Assembly: GCA_963582345.1 (NCBI GenBank)
Contig: CAUZSN010000003.1
Location: 1-64,000, forward strand
Length of the DNA: 64,000 nucleotides
Direction: 5' to 3'
Origin: CAUZSN01 sp963582345
Lineage (GTDB): Bacteria > Planctomycetota > Planctomycetia > Planctomycetales > Planctomycetaceae
The notes beneath the pieces are model-generated. The model saw nothing but the letters and a program-made list of their open reading frames with translations, had not been told where the DNA came from and searched no databases. A program made the position numbers and the translations under genes. Positions 1-8,386 of this stretch are shown piece by piece; within the stretch, counting starts at the first letter, position 1; every line of letters starts with the position of its first letter.

Positions 1-1111
1 CGACAAAGTAAACATTGGCCAGAGCGCTTTCATCTCTGGCGCGAATCTCGAAGTAATTATCTCGAGCCTGCGCCTCATCTGCCGCTCCACCTCCTTCGCC
101 ACCCACATCAAATTTAGCTTTCTCTCGACGCCAAATTCCCAGTGCACTATTACGAGATATGGTCTCGCTATCGTAAGACCGATAGGCCAAATACAGTTCC
201 CAGTACACATCTTCGACATCTTTGACCAAATTTTGGACGGCTGCTTCGAAGTCAGCCAACGAAATGTCTCCACGGATGCGAGCAATCACGACGCCTTGAT
301 TGACTGGCGTGACACTCTGCAGCGTCGGCCGCCGATTAATGGGCCCTGAGATTCGCGTGTATCGAGACCCTGCTCCGGCCCAAATTGGACGACGATATTC
401 GATTCCGACTGTCGGCAGGCCGGCATCCTGCCCAACCCCCGAACGGCTCGTGTAGTGTGAAGGAAACAGACGTCCACCAATAAACTGACTGTTCCGACCT
501 GAATAGAACCAATTGTGCGCCAATGATAATAGGCCGCCGTCAGCAAACTGTTTGGACAATGTTGCCCGGAAATCGCCAAACTCTTCGATGGCTGTCTCGC
601 CGCCTGCATAACCGATATTCGGACCTTCTGAAATCTGCTCGCTGCGGCCCCAGGTCATGTTGGTTGTAAACAAACCATCAAATTCGGCTAATGCTGCCTC
701 GACACCACGTTGGCCGAACAACACATTGCTCTCTTGAATGGCCGGATCAAATATCGTCTGGGCGAATTCTGGATTGGCGAGAAGTCGGTTACCTGGTGAA
801 AGAAACTGTCCATTACTGCGGATGACTTTGCTGTTGGCCATTGCCAGGTGAATGGCTTGTTCCAAACCCAGGTTCCAGATTTCGTCCTTTTTCCGACTGC
901 GAATATTGCGGGGTGCAGCGGCGTACTTGATTATATCCGGAGTCGACTCGCCATCATTCGGATAGCCCACCGTTAGGGTGACGTCTTTGTAGAACTCGCA
1001 ATCCTTATCTCCGAAGTAATGCAGAGTTTTTTCGCCAGCTAGACATCCGGTGAGTGTAGCAGCGGACAGCAGAATGAGTGTACGCTTGAGACACATCGAC
1101 CGACCCTTCAT
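1..1111 (-). CDS. TolC-like outer membrane efflux lipoprotein (3' part cut by window edge)
   Basis: An open minus-strand frame runs from ATG at 1111 off the left edge without a stop, giving about 370 residues. The N-terminus has a hydrophobic segment ending in a lipobox (LTG before Cys23), so the protein is probably a lipoprotein exported to the cell envelope. The body reads like planctomycete TolC-family proteins: an early EQAIHLAMANS stretch, a beta-rich middle (GLLSLAHNWFYSG), and near the edge the QARDNYFEIRARDESAL segment that resembles the long-helix repeat of these outer membrane channel proteins. Such proteins form the exit duct of tripartite efflux or type I secretion systems. No inner-membrane partner is in view; it would lie beyond the left edge. 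The family call is from motif reading and is fairly secure; the substrate is unknown. Confidence 0.7.
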   Translation of the reverse strand, partial: MKGRSMCLKRTLILLSAATLTGCLAGEKTLHYFGDKDCEFYKDVTLTVGYPNDGESTPDIIKYAAAPRNIRSRKKDEIWNLGLEQAIHLAMANSKVIRSNGQFLSPGNRLLANPEFAQTIFDPAIQESNVLFGQRGVEAALAEFDGLFTTNMTWGRSEQISEGPNIGYAGGETAIEEFGDFRATLSKQFADGGLLSLAHNWFYSGRNSQFIGGRLFPSHYTSRSGVGQDAGLPTVGIEYRRPIWAGAGSRYTRISGPINRRPTLQSVTPVNQGVVIARIRGDISLADFEAAVQNLVKDVEDVYWELYLAYRSYDSETISRNSALGIWRREKAKFDVGGEGGGAADEAQARDNYFEIRARDESALANVYFV

Positions 1112-1283
1112 ATAACGATAGACACCAAGACCGCTAAATCGTTACATCAAGTATCGGCGGAAGAATCGTTAAGCTTTGCAAACTTTGTCTAATCGGTAAA
1201 ACTTTACATATTATTCAGATATACAAAGCAATTTAATTTCGACCCAGACTCCCGATTCTTTCTATTCTTCCAACATCTTCGCC

Positions 1284-3833
1284 TTAAAAGTCCAGGTCTT
1301 TCACTTCCAACGCATGTTTCTCGATAAAGTCGCGTCGCGGCTCAACCTTCTCACCCATCAATATACGAAAGATCTCATCAGCACCTTTAGCATCTTCCAT
1401 GGTGACCTGGAATAGCACGCGGTTTTCGATGTTCATACTCGTTTCCCACAGTTCTTCTGGATCCATTTCACCCAGACCTTTGAATCGGGTAATTTTTAGA
1501 CCCTTTTCTCCCATGCTGCGCAGTCCGGGTAACAAGTCGCGCAAACAGCTTAATTCCAGATCACCATCTAAGTTCTTCACAACAAATGGATAAAATGGTT
1601 CGCCATTGCGATTCGCTGTTGGAATCAAGTCGTGCAGCATGATTCCGTACGATTTCATTTCTTGAAGAGTTTTGTTGATCGTCCGCATCTCATGTAAATC
1701 GATGACCTGTAGCTTCATATCCTGTGATGATATTGCTTGGAATTCTTCGTTCTGCTCTGTCTGCGGCGACGGAGTTTCATCTTCGGCCCCAGCCACCAGG
1801 AATTTCTCGCCACGCCGGATTTCTTCATCAGTCAGGAATTGCTCTAGCGCCGTCTTATCGGAAAACCACAGTTGCTCGCGACCCAGGAAAACCCAATACC
1901 GCGGCAACAAGCCGTCTTCGGTCGGGTGCATCGCCACTAGATGTTTCAGTTCGACTCCTCGGCGCTCCAGCGTCTCAATCGGCTTCTCCAGCCGCCCGAC
2001 CAACTTCACTAGCTTTAGCAAGTGCTGACCTTCAAAGACCGTACCGTCATTGTGCACGAGGGAGCTGCCGTCCAGACCAAGATCGACCAATTGGCTCATC
2101 ATTTCTTCATGCGAACTGACATACCGAGACTTACCTTTTTGTACGACACGGTACAAAGGCGGCTGAGCGATATATATGCATCGTTCCTTCACCAGTTCAA
2201 GCATGTGACGAAAGATAAATGTCAGTAGCAGCGTTCGGATATGACTGCCATCGACATCCGCATCGGTCATCAAGATGATTTTACCGTAACGGCGCTTGCT
2301 GACGTCTTCCAGTTCGGCCCCTGGCGGGATTCCGATTGCTTTAAAGATGTTTGAGATTTCCTGATTATCCAAGACTTTAACAAGCTGGGCCTTTTCTACA
2401 TTCAGAATTTTTCCACGCAACGGTAATATCGCCTGCGTGTTGGAATCACGGCCTGTGTCTGCTGAACCCCCGGCCGAGTCGCCTTCGACTAAATATAGTT
2501 CCGTATGCTCGAGTTCCCGGCTGCGACAATCTCGTAGTTTCTCAGGTAGACCGCCCGTTGTTAGGGCACCTTTGCGACGCACCATGTCACGTTGTTTGCG
2601 AGCCGCCGCTCGTGCTTCCGCCGCCAGTAGCCCTTTTTGTGCGATCAATTTAGCAATTGTCGGGTTCTCTTCGAAGAATCCACTCAACCCGTCACCCATG
2701 ATTGAATTTACGATGCCCTCGACTTCGCTGTTACCCAATTTGACTTTCGTCTGCGACTCGAACTGCGGATCGGGGAGACGGACTGATAGAATGGCTGTCA
2801 GGCCTTCGCGGAAGTCGTCGCCGGCAGGTATGACGTCTTTGAACAAATTTTCTTTCTTGCCATAGCTGTTGATCGATCGCGTCAACGCGCTCTTGAAACC
2901 ACTCAGATGTGTACCACCATCGCTGTTATAAATATTATTAGCGTAAGCTCGCACGTTTTCAGAGAAGCCGTCGTTGTACTGAAACGCTATGTCGACTTCG
3001 GTCTCTTCTTGCTTACCCTGGATCCTCACAACCTCGGAAAACAAAACATTTTCTGTACGGTTTAGATATCTTACGAATTCATTCAGACCGTCTTCATAAT
3101 AGAATTCATCCGATTGATCGGTTCGTTCGTCTGCGATACGAATTCGCACCCCCGCGTTCAGAAAGGTTGCCTCCTGCAGCCGCTTAAACAATATGTCATA
3201 GTTGAAACGGGTATCGGCGAAGATCTCAGGGTCAGCGCGAAATGTGATCTTTGTGCCGGTCGTTTCGCTCTTGCCCAGTTTCCGCAACTCGCTGTTCATT
3301 TCACCGCGCGCAAAGTCCATAGTCCAAACATGCGCTTCTCTGCGAACTTCCACTTCTAGCCACTCGCTGAGGGCGTTAACGGCCGTTAGGCCAACACCGT
3401 GTAGTCCACCGGTTCCGGTTTTATAACCTCCCTCGCGATTAAATTTTCCGCCAGCGTGAATCTCGGTGAACACGACTTCTAGTGCCGACCGGTTCTCCAT
3501 ATCCGGCATTGGTCCAACTGGGATACCTCGGCCGTCGTCAATGCACGTTACGCTGTCATCAGCGTTTATTTTGACGGAGATGGTTGTAGCGAATTTGTTG
3601 ACCGCTTCATCGATACTGTTATCGACAACCTCGCAAACTAAATGATGCAGTCCAAGCTGAGTGGTGTCGCCAATGTACATCGCTGGACGCTTGCGAATGC
3701 CCTCCACACCAGGAAGAGCGCTAATTTGGCCTTCGTTGTATTCCACATCAGGTCGATTTTTCTTGGGTTCCTGGCTATCGGAAATTTCTTGGTTAGCGCC
3801 GTGATTTGTTTCGCCCAACGTTTGCGGCTCCAT
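1284..3833 (-). CDS. gyrB: DNA gyrase subunit B
   Basis: ATPase subunit of DNA gyrase, which introduces negative supercoils with GyrA. The 849-residue product has the GHKL ATPase segment (EVVDNSIDEAVN, DDGRGIPVG, and the glycine-rich TGTGGLHGVG near residue 120), a transducer domain, and a Toprim domain with EGDSAGGSA and DADVDGSHIRTLLL, followed by the IAQPPLYRV and RFKGLGEM motifs. About 150 residues between the Toprim halves resemble the insertion seen in gyrases of Gram-negative type. I chose ATG at 3833 because a longer in-frame start would overlap the upstream gene, and a GGAG lies a suitable distance before this ATG. It is the last gene of the dnaN-dciA-gyrB run. gyrA is not in the window. 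Confidence 0.95.
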   Translation of the reverse strand: MEPQTLGETNHGANQEISDSQEPKKNRPDVEYNEGQISALPGVEGIRKRPAMYIGDTTQLGLHHLVCEVVDNSIDEAVNKFATTISVKINADDSVTCIDDGRGIPVGPMPDMENRSALEVVFTEIHAGGKFNREGGYKTGTGGLHGVGLTAVNALSEWLEVEVRREAHVWTMDFARGEMNSELRKLGKSETTGTKITFRADPEIFADTRFNYDILFKRLQEATFLNAGVRIRIADERTDQSDEFYYEDGLNEFVRYLNRTENVLFSEVVRIQGKQEETEVDIAFQYNDGFSENVRAYANNIYNSDGGTHLSGFKSALTRSINSYGKKENLFKDVIPAGDDFREGLTAILSVRLPDPQFESQTKVKLGNSEVEGIVNSIMGDGLSGFFEENPTIAKLIAQKGLLAAEARAAARKQRDMVRRKGALTTGGLPEKLRDCRSRELEHTELYLVEGDSAGGSADTGRDSNTQAILPLRGKILNVEKAQLVKVLDNQEISNIFKAIGIPPGAELEDVSKRRYGKIILMTDADVDGSHIRTLLLTFIFRHMLELVKERCIYIAQPPLYRVVQKGKSRYVSSHEEMMSQLVDLGLDGSSLVHNDGTVFEGQHLLKLVKLVGRLEKPIETLERRGVELKHLVAMHPTEDGLLPRYWVFLGREQLWFSDKTALEQFLTDEEIRRGEKFLVAGAEDETPSPQTEQNEEFQAISSQDMKLQVIDLHEMRTINKTLQEMKSYGIMLHDLIPTANRNGEPFYPFVVKNLDGDLELSCLRDLLPGLRSMGEKGLKITRFKGLGEMDPEELWETSMNIENRVLFQVTMEDAKGADEIFRILMGEKVEPRRDFIEKHALEVKDLDF

Positions 3834-3868
3834 CAGAAAGCGCTCTCCTGGCTCCCTGTCAACAATAT

Positions 3869-4204
3869 TCAAGAATATTTGTGTCTTTGTCCGGCAATGC
3901 TGCTTACCAGGCGGAACTTTAAGTCGCAAATTTCTAGATCTAAGTGGTTTTTCTGCAGATTATTCAACAACGACGTCTTGTGGAATCCCACTAGTTCACT
4001 CAGTAACGGCGCACTCGACACACCGACAAGCAAAACACCTCGACGAAACTTTAACACTTTTGTTTCAGATGCAATTTTATGGCCGCTCGTTTCATTCCAG
4101 ATCGCTTGCAACTGCTCAAAACCCTTAATCTGGGCCAGGCCCTTTACGGCGATTAACTCCGACAACGCCTCCGATAACCGTATCGGATTAGACACCGCAC
4201 CCAT
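3869..4204 (-). CDS. DUF721 / DciA-like replication protein
   Basis: An 111-residue protein of the DUF721 family. Its layout matches DciA: a start helix region, then an IWNETSGHKIASET segment, then GVLLVGVSSAPLLSELVGFHKTSLL, which corresponds to the conserved core that carries the KH-like fold. DciA proteins help load or operate the DnaB replicative helicase in bacteria lacking DnaC or DnaI, and a DnaB gene is present further along (47.4 kb). The ATG lies only 3 nt after the dnaN stop, and the gene ends 35 nt before gyrB, so the three are very likely co-transcribed. In many bacteria recF sits between dnaN and this gene; here it is missing. The family call is good; the helicase-operator role is inferred from the family. 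Confidence 0.75.
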   Translation of the reverse strand: MGAVSNPIRLSEALSELIAVKGLAQIKGFEQLQAIWNETSGHKIASETKVLKFRRGVLLVGVSSAPLLSELVGFHKTSLLNNLQKNHLDLEICDLKFRLVSSIAGQRHKYS

Positions 4205-4207
4205 TGA

Positions 4208-5320
4208 TTATCGGTCCCTCGACAATGGCATAATGACATACGTATAAGCATCGTCGGTCGATAGCACGGCTGCGCTTTCTGCGTCGATCAATTGGAGCTT
4301 AAGATTTGTTTCAGCCGGCAGCACTCGTAGAAACTCAGCGATAAGTCGCGGATCAAATGTAACTGTTAATTCTTCCGCATCGTAACTGATCGGAAGTTCA
4401 ATCTTCGACTGACCAACATCGGTCGCTGTGCTGTTCATTGTTAGAAGACCGGCAGAAAGCGTAAACTCGACTCCACGGCTCTCCTCGTTTGTCACAATCT
4501 GTGCCTGCCGAACTGCCGCGTAAAATGGGCCAACGACCAGCGAGACCGTCACTTGAAATTCTTTTGGCACAACATCCGCATATGCCGGAAAACGTCCCTC
4601 GAGCAATCGGCAGTAGATCGTCGAACTACCACACTTGACTAGTGCATCATTAGCATGCACAGCAATCTGCGTTTCTTCCTGATCATCTGTAATCGAACGC
4701 TCAATCAAAGACATTGCCTTGGATGGAATCACTGGTGTCTTCTTCTCAGAATTCTTGACACCTTCCAGTCGGCATGCTGCGGTGGCAATAGCTAGTCGCC
4801 GGCTGTCCGTTGCAGCCAACGTCACTTTTTCCAGATTGAAATCCATTAGAACACCGCCCAAAGCGTATCGCGTACTTGCCACATCGGTTGCAAAAACCGT
4901 ACGGCGAATCTGTTCGCGAAACGATTGAGCCGATACAACAAAATACTGATTCTCTTCAAATTCGGCAACTGCTGGAAACTCTGCCGGATCCACCACCGCA
5001 AGGCGAAACTCACTGTGCTTCGTTCGAATCAAGATCAGCTCTTTCGTAAGTTCAAATTGAATTTCCTCCTCTTGTAACTCACGCAAAATCGATATCATAT
5101 GGCTTGCCGGCAGTAACACCTCGCCGGCAGCATCGGTCTCAACACTTGGAATCTCGTACCGAATTCCAACTTCCTGATCTGTGCCTATCAGTATCGCTTT
5201 TCCATCTTTCAGTTGAAGTTTTACGTTCTTGAGAATTTCCTTCGGGCTCCGCGAAGGTACCACACCGTTCACAATTTGAAACGCAGTGGCTAGCGATGGA
5301 CGATGACACGTGACTTTCAT
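4208..5320 (-). CDS. dnaN: DNA polymerase III beta subunit (sliding clamp)
   Basis: Processivity clamp of the replicative polymerase, a ring-shaped dimer that encircles DNA. The 370-residue protein starts MKVTCHRPSLATAFQIVNGVV and carries the clamp landmarks: LKNVKL and FAVEP-like early segments, a central VLMDF and TDSRRLAIA motif, and the C-terminal YVIMPLSRDR, equivalent to the MPM(R/K)L ending that closes the peptide-binding pocket. A longer TTG-initiated reading exists (to 5341), but ATG at 5320 matches the usual family start. No strong ribosome-binding site is visible. Together with dnaA upstream and gyrB downstream it marks the classic origin-linked cluster. Confidence 0.95.
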   Translation of the reverse strand: MKVTCHRPSLATAFQIVNGVVPSRSPKEILKNVKLQLKDGKAILIGTDQEVGIRYEIPSVETDAAGEVLLPASHMISILRELQEEEIQFELTKELILIRTKHSEFRLAVVDPAEFPAVAEFEENQYFVVSAQSFREQIRRTVFATDVASTRYALGGVLMDFNLEKVTLAATDSRRLAIATAACRLEGVKNSEKKTPVIPSKAMSLIERSITDDQEETQIAVHANDALVKCGSSTIYCRLLEGRFPAYADVVPKEFQVTVSLVVGPFYAAVRQAQIVTNEESRGVEFTLSAGLLTMNSTATDVGQSKIELPISYDAEELTVTFDPRLIAEFLRVLPAETNLKLQLIDAESAAVLSTDDAYTYVIMPLSRDR

Positions 5321-5380
5321 GGTGGACTTGTTTCTCAACAAACAGAATGACTTCTGGTAGTTCTTTGGTAATAAGAAATT

Positions 5381-5426
5381 TAGGAGTATTAGTAGTAGTA
5401 TCAGATGGCAGTCAGGATGTCGAAAA
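5381..5426 (-). promoter_or_regulatory. DnaA-box-like site followed by DnaA-trio-like unwinding element
   Basis: On the minus strand TTTTCGACA (5426-5418; one mismatch to the relaxed box TTWTNCACA) is followed 15 nt later by TACTACTACTAATACTCC (about 5400-5383). On the opposite strand this reads 3'-GAT-GAT-GAT-TAT-GAG-GAT-5', the form of DnaA-trios. Beyond it lies an AT-rich stretch around 5361-5380. The order and strand fit the basal unwinding system described in other bacteria; function is inferred. Confidence 0.5.
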
Positions 5427-5516
5427 CAGGGGTTATAGAAAACGAAACCCTATGATATTAAAAAACTTACCGCAGTACAATAATGGTAACAAGCTGTTCA
5501 TTTTCCGCTGAAAACC

Positions 5517-5559
5517 TCTGGATAACGTGATGATTGTTGGTCGATAACAGTGACGATAA
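5517..5559 (-). promoter_or_regulatory. Cluster of three DnaA-box-like sites
   Basis: Reading the minus strand, TTATCGTCA (5559-5551), TTATCGACC (5547-5539) and TTATCCAGA (5525-5517) all point the same way. They match the DnaA box TTATCCACA at 7, 7 and 8 of 9 positions. They sit at the dnaA-proximal side of the intergenic region. Confidence 0.5.
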
Positions 5560-5632
5560 TCCAAGTCCTTTTTCAACAGTAGGAAAGTAGTCGTAATAGC
5601 ACATCTGATATGATCCGAAAATCAACACGCTA

Positions 5633-6682
5633 TTAACAGGACCTGTGTTTCTCGCTCAGCGCGCCTTGAATCAATAGTAGTTGCTGGCGGAGACCTGGGT
5701 TGTTGGGTAGTACTCGTTTGACGCGATTACAGGCGTGAACAACAGTGCTGTGATTGCGACTACCAAAATACTGGGCGATAAACGCGTAGGTTTGACCGGT
5801 AAGCTGTCGGGCAAGATACATAGCACATTGGCGAGGTAACAGTAGCCCCTGTGCTCGCGAATGCGATCGCATGTCGGCAAGCCGAATATTATAAAACTGG
5901 GCCACAGACCGGGCGATTTGAGCGACTGTAATTTTAACAGGCTTTACTTCGCTCTTTAAAAAGTTGCTAACGAACAATAGGTTAAAGGGAGAATTGGTCA
6001 GTCGGGAAAGAGTTTCGAGTTGTAACATTGTAGCTAATAATTCACGTGGAGAAACGGGTAAAGTTTCGGCTAACAGGAAAACGGCATCAGCTGGCAAGGG
6101 AAGCTGTTGACGTTGTGCAAAATGACTGATCAGTTTAACACGGCTATTGAAATCGGGCATTAGAACCGCAGCGCACAGCCCGCCACGAAGGCGATTCGCC
6201 AGCCGCGGCAAGAGACCACGTAAATCACCTACTGGCCTGCGACTGGTAACTAGAACGCGCCCACCTGACGAGACAATGTCGTCTAAGAGCCATAGAAGTT
6301 GCCATTGCGATTGTGAGCGTTCTTCTAGGACGTGTATGTCCTCACAGATCATGATTTCCGAGTCGCGATACATTTGGCGAAACGCAGCGGTCTGCTTTAA
6401 TTCGGCCGCTTCAGCAAATTGAGCGGCAAATGTACAGGCAGTGAACTGGGAAATCCGGATGGGTGTACGCCGTCGTCGCTGTTCGCCTATAAACCGTTGA
6501 GCGAGATGAGACTTTCCTGTGCCAGACGGCCCAAAGATGAACACGAGATGAACATCGGAATCGAACGGCCGTACAGAAATCTGCCGAATTGCACTTTTTG
6601 CGAAACGGTTTTCATCAAGGAGCAGGAACGGCTCCAATGCGTGTGACTGAGACGTTAGACAGTGTAAGCGCGATGCGGGCAT
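5633..6682 (-). CDS. dnaA: Chromosomal replication initiator DnaA, short form
   Basis: AAA+ initiator that binds DnaA boxes and melts the origin. The 349-residue protein has a Walker A GPSGTGKSHLA (about residue 50), a Walker-B-like region MICEDIH where the usual DD is ED, an arginine-rich sensor region, and a C-terminal domain IV with the signature RNHSTVVHACNRVKRV. It is about 100 residues shorter than typical DnaA (around 450), because domain I and the linker are absent or reduced to a few residues. The ATG at 6682 is preferred over an upstream in-frame GTG (6691): the GTG lies inside a GGAGGT that is spaced 7 nt from the ATG, an ideal ribosome-binding site. It lies directly upstream of the probable origin and dnaN. 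Confidence 0.9.
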   Translation of the reverse strand: MPASRLHCLTSQSHALEPFLLLDENRFAKSAIRQISVRPFDSDVHLVFIFGPSGTGKSHLAQRFIGEQRRRRTPIRISQFTACTFAAQFAEAAELKQTAAFRQMYRDSEIMICEDIHVLEERSQSQWQLLWLLDDIVSSGGRVLVTSRRPVGDLRGLLPRLANRLRGGLCAAVLMPDFNSRVKLISHFAQRQQLPLPADAVFLLAETLPVSPRELLATMLQLETLSRLTNSPFNLLFVSNFLKSEVKPVKITVAQIARSVAQFYNIRLADMRSHSRAQGLLLPRQCAMYLARQLTGQTYAFIAQYFGSRNHSTVVHACNRVKRVLPNNPGLRQQLLLIQGALSEKHRSC

Positions 6683-6751
6683 GTCGGCCACCTCCGTGTT
6701 GTCGTGATCTCCACAGATGTCATGTCTTCGTCAGTGTTCTCTGAGATAAGT

Positions 6752-7963
6752 TCACACCATCACTTCGGCTAATTGGCGCTGATGTTTTACGACACCAGCG
6801 ATTCGGACAACTGCTTGGTCAATCTCTTGCAAGCTATTTTCAATGCTCACACTAAAGCGAACGGACGACGAATAGACTTCCTCCGGACGATCCATGGCGA
6901 CCAAAACCGGTGCTGGCTCGGCCGAGCCGCTGGCACAAGTACTGCCCAGCGAACAAGCTACTCCGTCAAGATCCAAGGCTACCAGCAACGCTTCGCCGTC
7001 AAGGCCCGGGAATGCAATATTGAGTGTATTCGGGAGACGATATTGGCGCGAGCCATTGACGACGACAGGTGAGCACTCGTGCAACAAACCGTTTTCCAGA
7101 CGGTCGCGCAGTTCAGTGAGCTTGTGCGTCCACTGATTCACTCGAGCGTGAAATAGTTGCAACGCTCTTGCCATACCGGCCGCCAGAGCTACCATTTCGG
7201 TCCCCGGCCGCCGTTCGAATTCCTGGTGTCCGCCGAATTGAATCGGAGTTAATTGTAGGCCATCACGCAACAAGAGCGCACCAATCCCGCGTGGTCCGTG
7301 AAACTTATGAGCTCCCAGCGATAAGCTGGACACTCCCAGCTCGTGAAAGTTAACGGGGATTTTACCCACTGCCTGTACGGCGTCGGCATGAAACGGGACA
7401 GCGTGCTTCCGGCAGAAATTTGACAAAGGTTGTAGGTCTTGAGTGACACCGGTTTCGTTGTGAGCCAGAATTACTGTGACTAATTTGATGTCATCCCATG
7501 GCAAAGTTGTGAAATGTTTGGTGATTAATCGTCCGTCCGGGTCAACGTCGAGGATGTGCAGTTTCCATCCTTTTGTCTGGAGAGCTTTACATGACTCTAT
7601 AGTTGCCGGATGCTCACCGGCGGTCAGTGCGATCGTGCCCGGTGCAGAGGCGGCCAATCCGAAGATTGCCATGTTCGTTGCTTCCGTGCCTCCGCTTGTA
7701 AAGATCACTTCGTTGGGGTTGGCACCCAGGATTTCGGCAATCTGTTCACGAGCCGTTTCCAATGTTTGGCGGGCCCGGCGGCCTTCGGCGTGCCGAGAAC
7801 CTGGGTTGGCATAACTGTGATAGAAATGATGAGCCAACGTCTCGACCACTTCTGGGAACGGCCGAGTTGTGGCATTGGTGTCCAGGTAAATCCCGCTCGG
7901 TCGGCTCGACTCAGCTTTGTTGTTCATTGTTGCTCGAATAGATGCACTGTTAGTTGTGCTCAT
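6752..7963 (-). CDS. Cysteine desulfurase, NifS/IscS type
   Basis: PLP-dependent class V aminotransferase-fold enzyme that removes sulfur from cysteine as a persulfide for Fe-S cluster or thio-cofactor assembly. Visible landmarks are YLDTNATTRPFPEV at the N-terminus, FTSGGTEATNMA, AHNETG, the cofactor lysine in LGAHKFHGPRGIGALLL, and the mobile loop with catalytic Cys in GSTCASGSAEPAPVL. The product is about 403 residues, the usual size. The start is uncertain: ATG at 7963 and ATG at 7927 are both possible, and neither has a convincing ribosome-binding site. It lies just upstream of dnaA on the same strand (70 nt between them), with no Fe-S scaffold gene beside it, so whether it serves general Fe-S assembly or tRNA thiolation cannot be told. 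Confidence 0.88.
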   Translation of the reverse strand: MSTTNSASIRATMNNKAESSRPSGIYLDTNATTRPFPEVVETLAHHFYHSYANPGSRHAEGRRARQTLETAREQIAEILGANPNEVIFTSGGTEATNMAIFGLAASAPGTIALTAGEHPATIESCKALQTKGWKLHILDVDPDGRLITKHFTTLPWDDIKLVTVILAHNETGVTQDLQPLSNFCRKHAVPFHADAVQAVGKIPVNFHELGVSSLSLGAHKFHGPRGIGALLLRDGLQLTPIQFGGHQEFERRPGTEMVALAAGMARALQLFHARVNQWTHKLTELRDRLENGLLHECSPVVVNGSRQYRLPNTLNIAFPGLDGEALLVALDLDGVACSLGSTCASGSAEPAPVLVAMDRPEEVYSSSVRFSVSIENSLQEIDQAVVRIAGVVKHQRQLAEVMV

Positions 7964-8378
7964 CAGGAACGATCTTGAGCAGCAGACTTCGGTCAAGTCA
8001 TGTCACCAGGCGCTGAGCTTACAGAGTGCCGCATTCTACCAGTGACACAAACCGGCCTCCACTAACAATCTGCCGGCCACTGAAAGAAATACCTGAGGCA
8101 TAGTGACCATCTGACATAAAACGGATTGCCAATCCGTTGACAATAGTCAGCAAGCGACTTAACCGAGCTAGCAGGTCCAGGTATGGCCAGGACCCACTCG
8201 AAAACCCCCTCGATTCACTAGAACCGTCATACCGGTTAGATTTCGCAGATTAGGATAATCCAGCTAAAGCCTGGGCACCAGTTAAGTCGATCTAACGGTT
8301 ACATGTTAACAGGATAATTCTTCGTTTATGACCTAGTGGCGAATTTCCGGGATTACTTTCAACTGGGGGGAGCTTACT
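7964..8378. other. Divergent intergenic region with a small palindrome
   Basis: About 415 bp between the minus-strand desulfurase and the plus-strand lipoprotein gene; no convincing ORF. It contains a 7-bp inverted repeat, ACGGATTGCCAATCCGT (8121-8137), directly abutting a TTGACA (8137-8142). A matching -10 is poor, so a promoter is only possible. It could hold the divergent promoters of both genes. Confidence 0.4.
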
Positions 8379-8386
8379 GTGGATAA
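8378..8386 (+). promoter_or_regulatory. Perfect DnaA box overlapping a start codon
   Basis: TGTGGATAA, the exact reverse complement of the consensus DnaA box TTATCCACA, spans the GTG start codon of the following lipoprotein gene, about 1.7 kb from the start of dnaA. It is the only perfect box I noticed near the origin. It might titrate DnaA or regulate the gene, or be chance. Confidence 0.35.

Larger units (their letters stand above)
5321..5632 (-). other. oriC: Probable chromosomal replication origin (dnaA-dnaN intergenic)
   Basis: A 312-bp non-coding stretch between dnaA and dnaN, the commonest place for oriC. On the minus strand it holds four DnaA-box-like 9-mers in one orientation, followed by a run of TAC/TAA triplets that looks like a DnaA-trio unwinding element, then an AT-rich tract running toward dnaN. 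Polarity (boxes, then trios, then AT-rich DNA) is the same as in the well-studied Bacillus subtilis origin. None of the boxes is a perfect TTATCCACA, so origin identity rests on position plus pattern. The dnaN promoter must also lie here. Confidence 0.6.

Noticed and set aside
286..609. A 107-residue minus-strand frame
   Set aside because: It is a shadow of the TolC-like gene, whose own frame is open from 1111 to the window edge and has family motifs.
3834..3929. A 32-residue longer GyrB N-terminus
   Set aside because: It would overlap the DciA-like gene; the ATG at 3833 has a ribosome-binding site.
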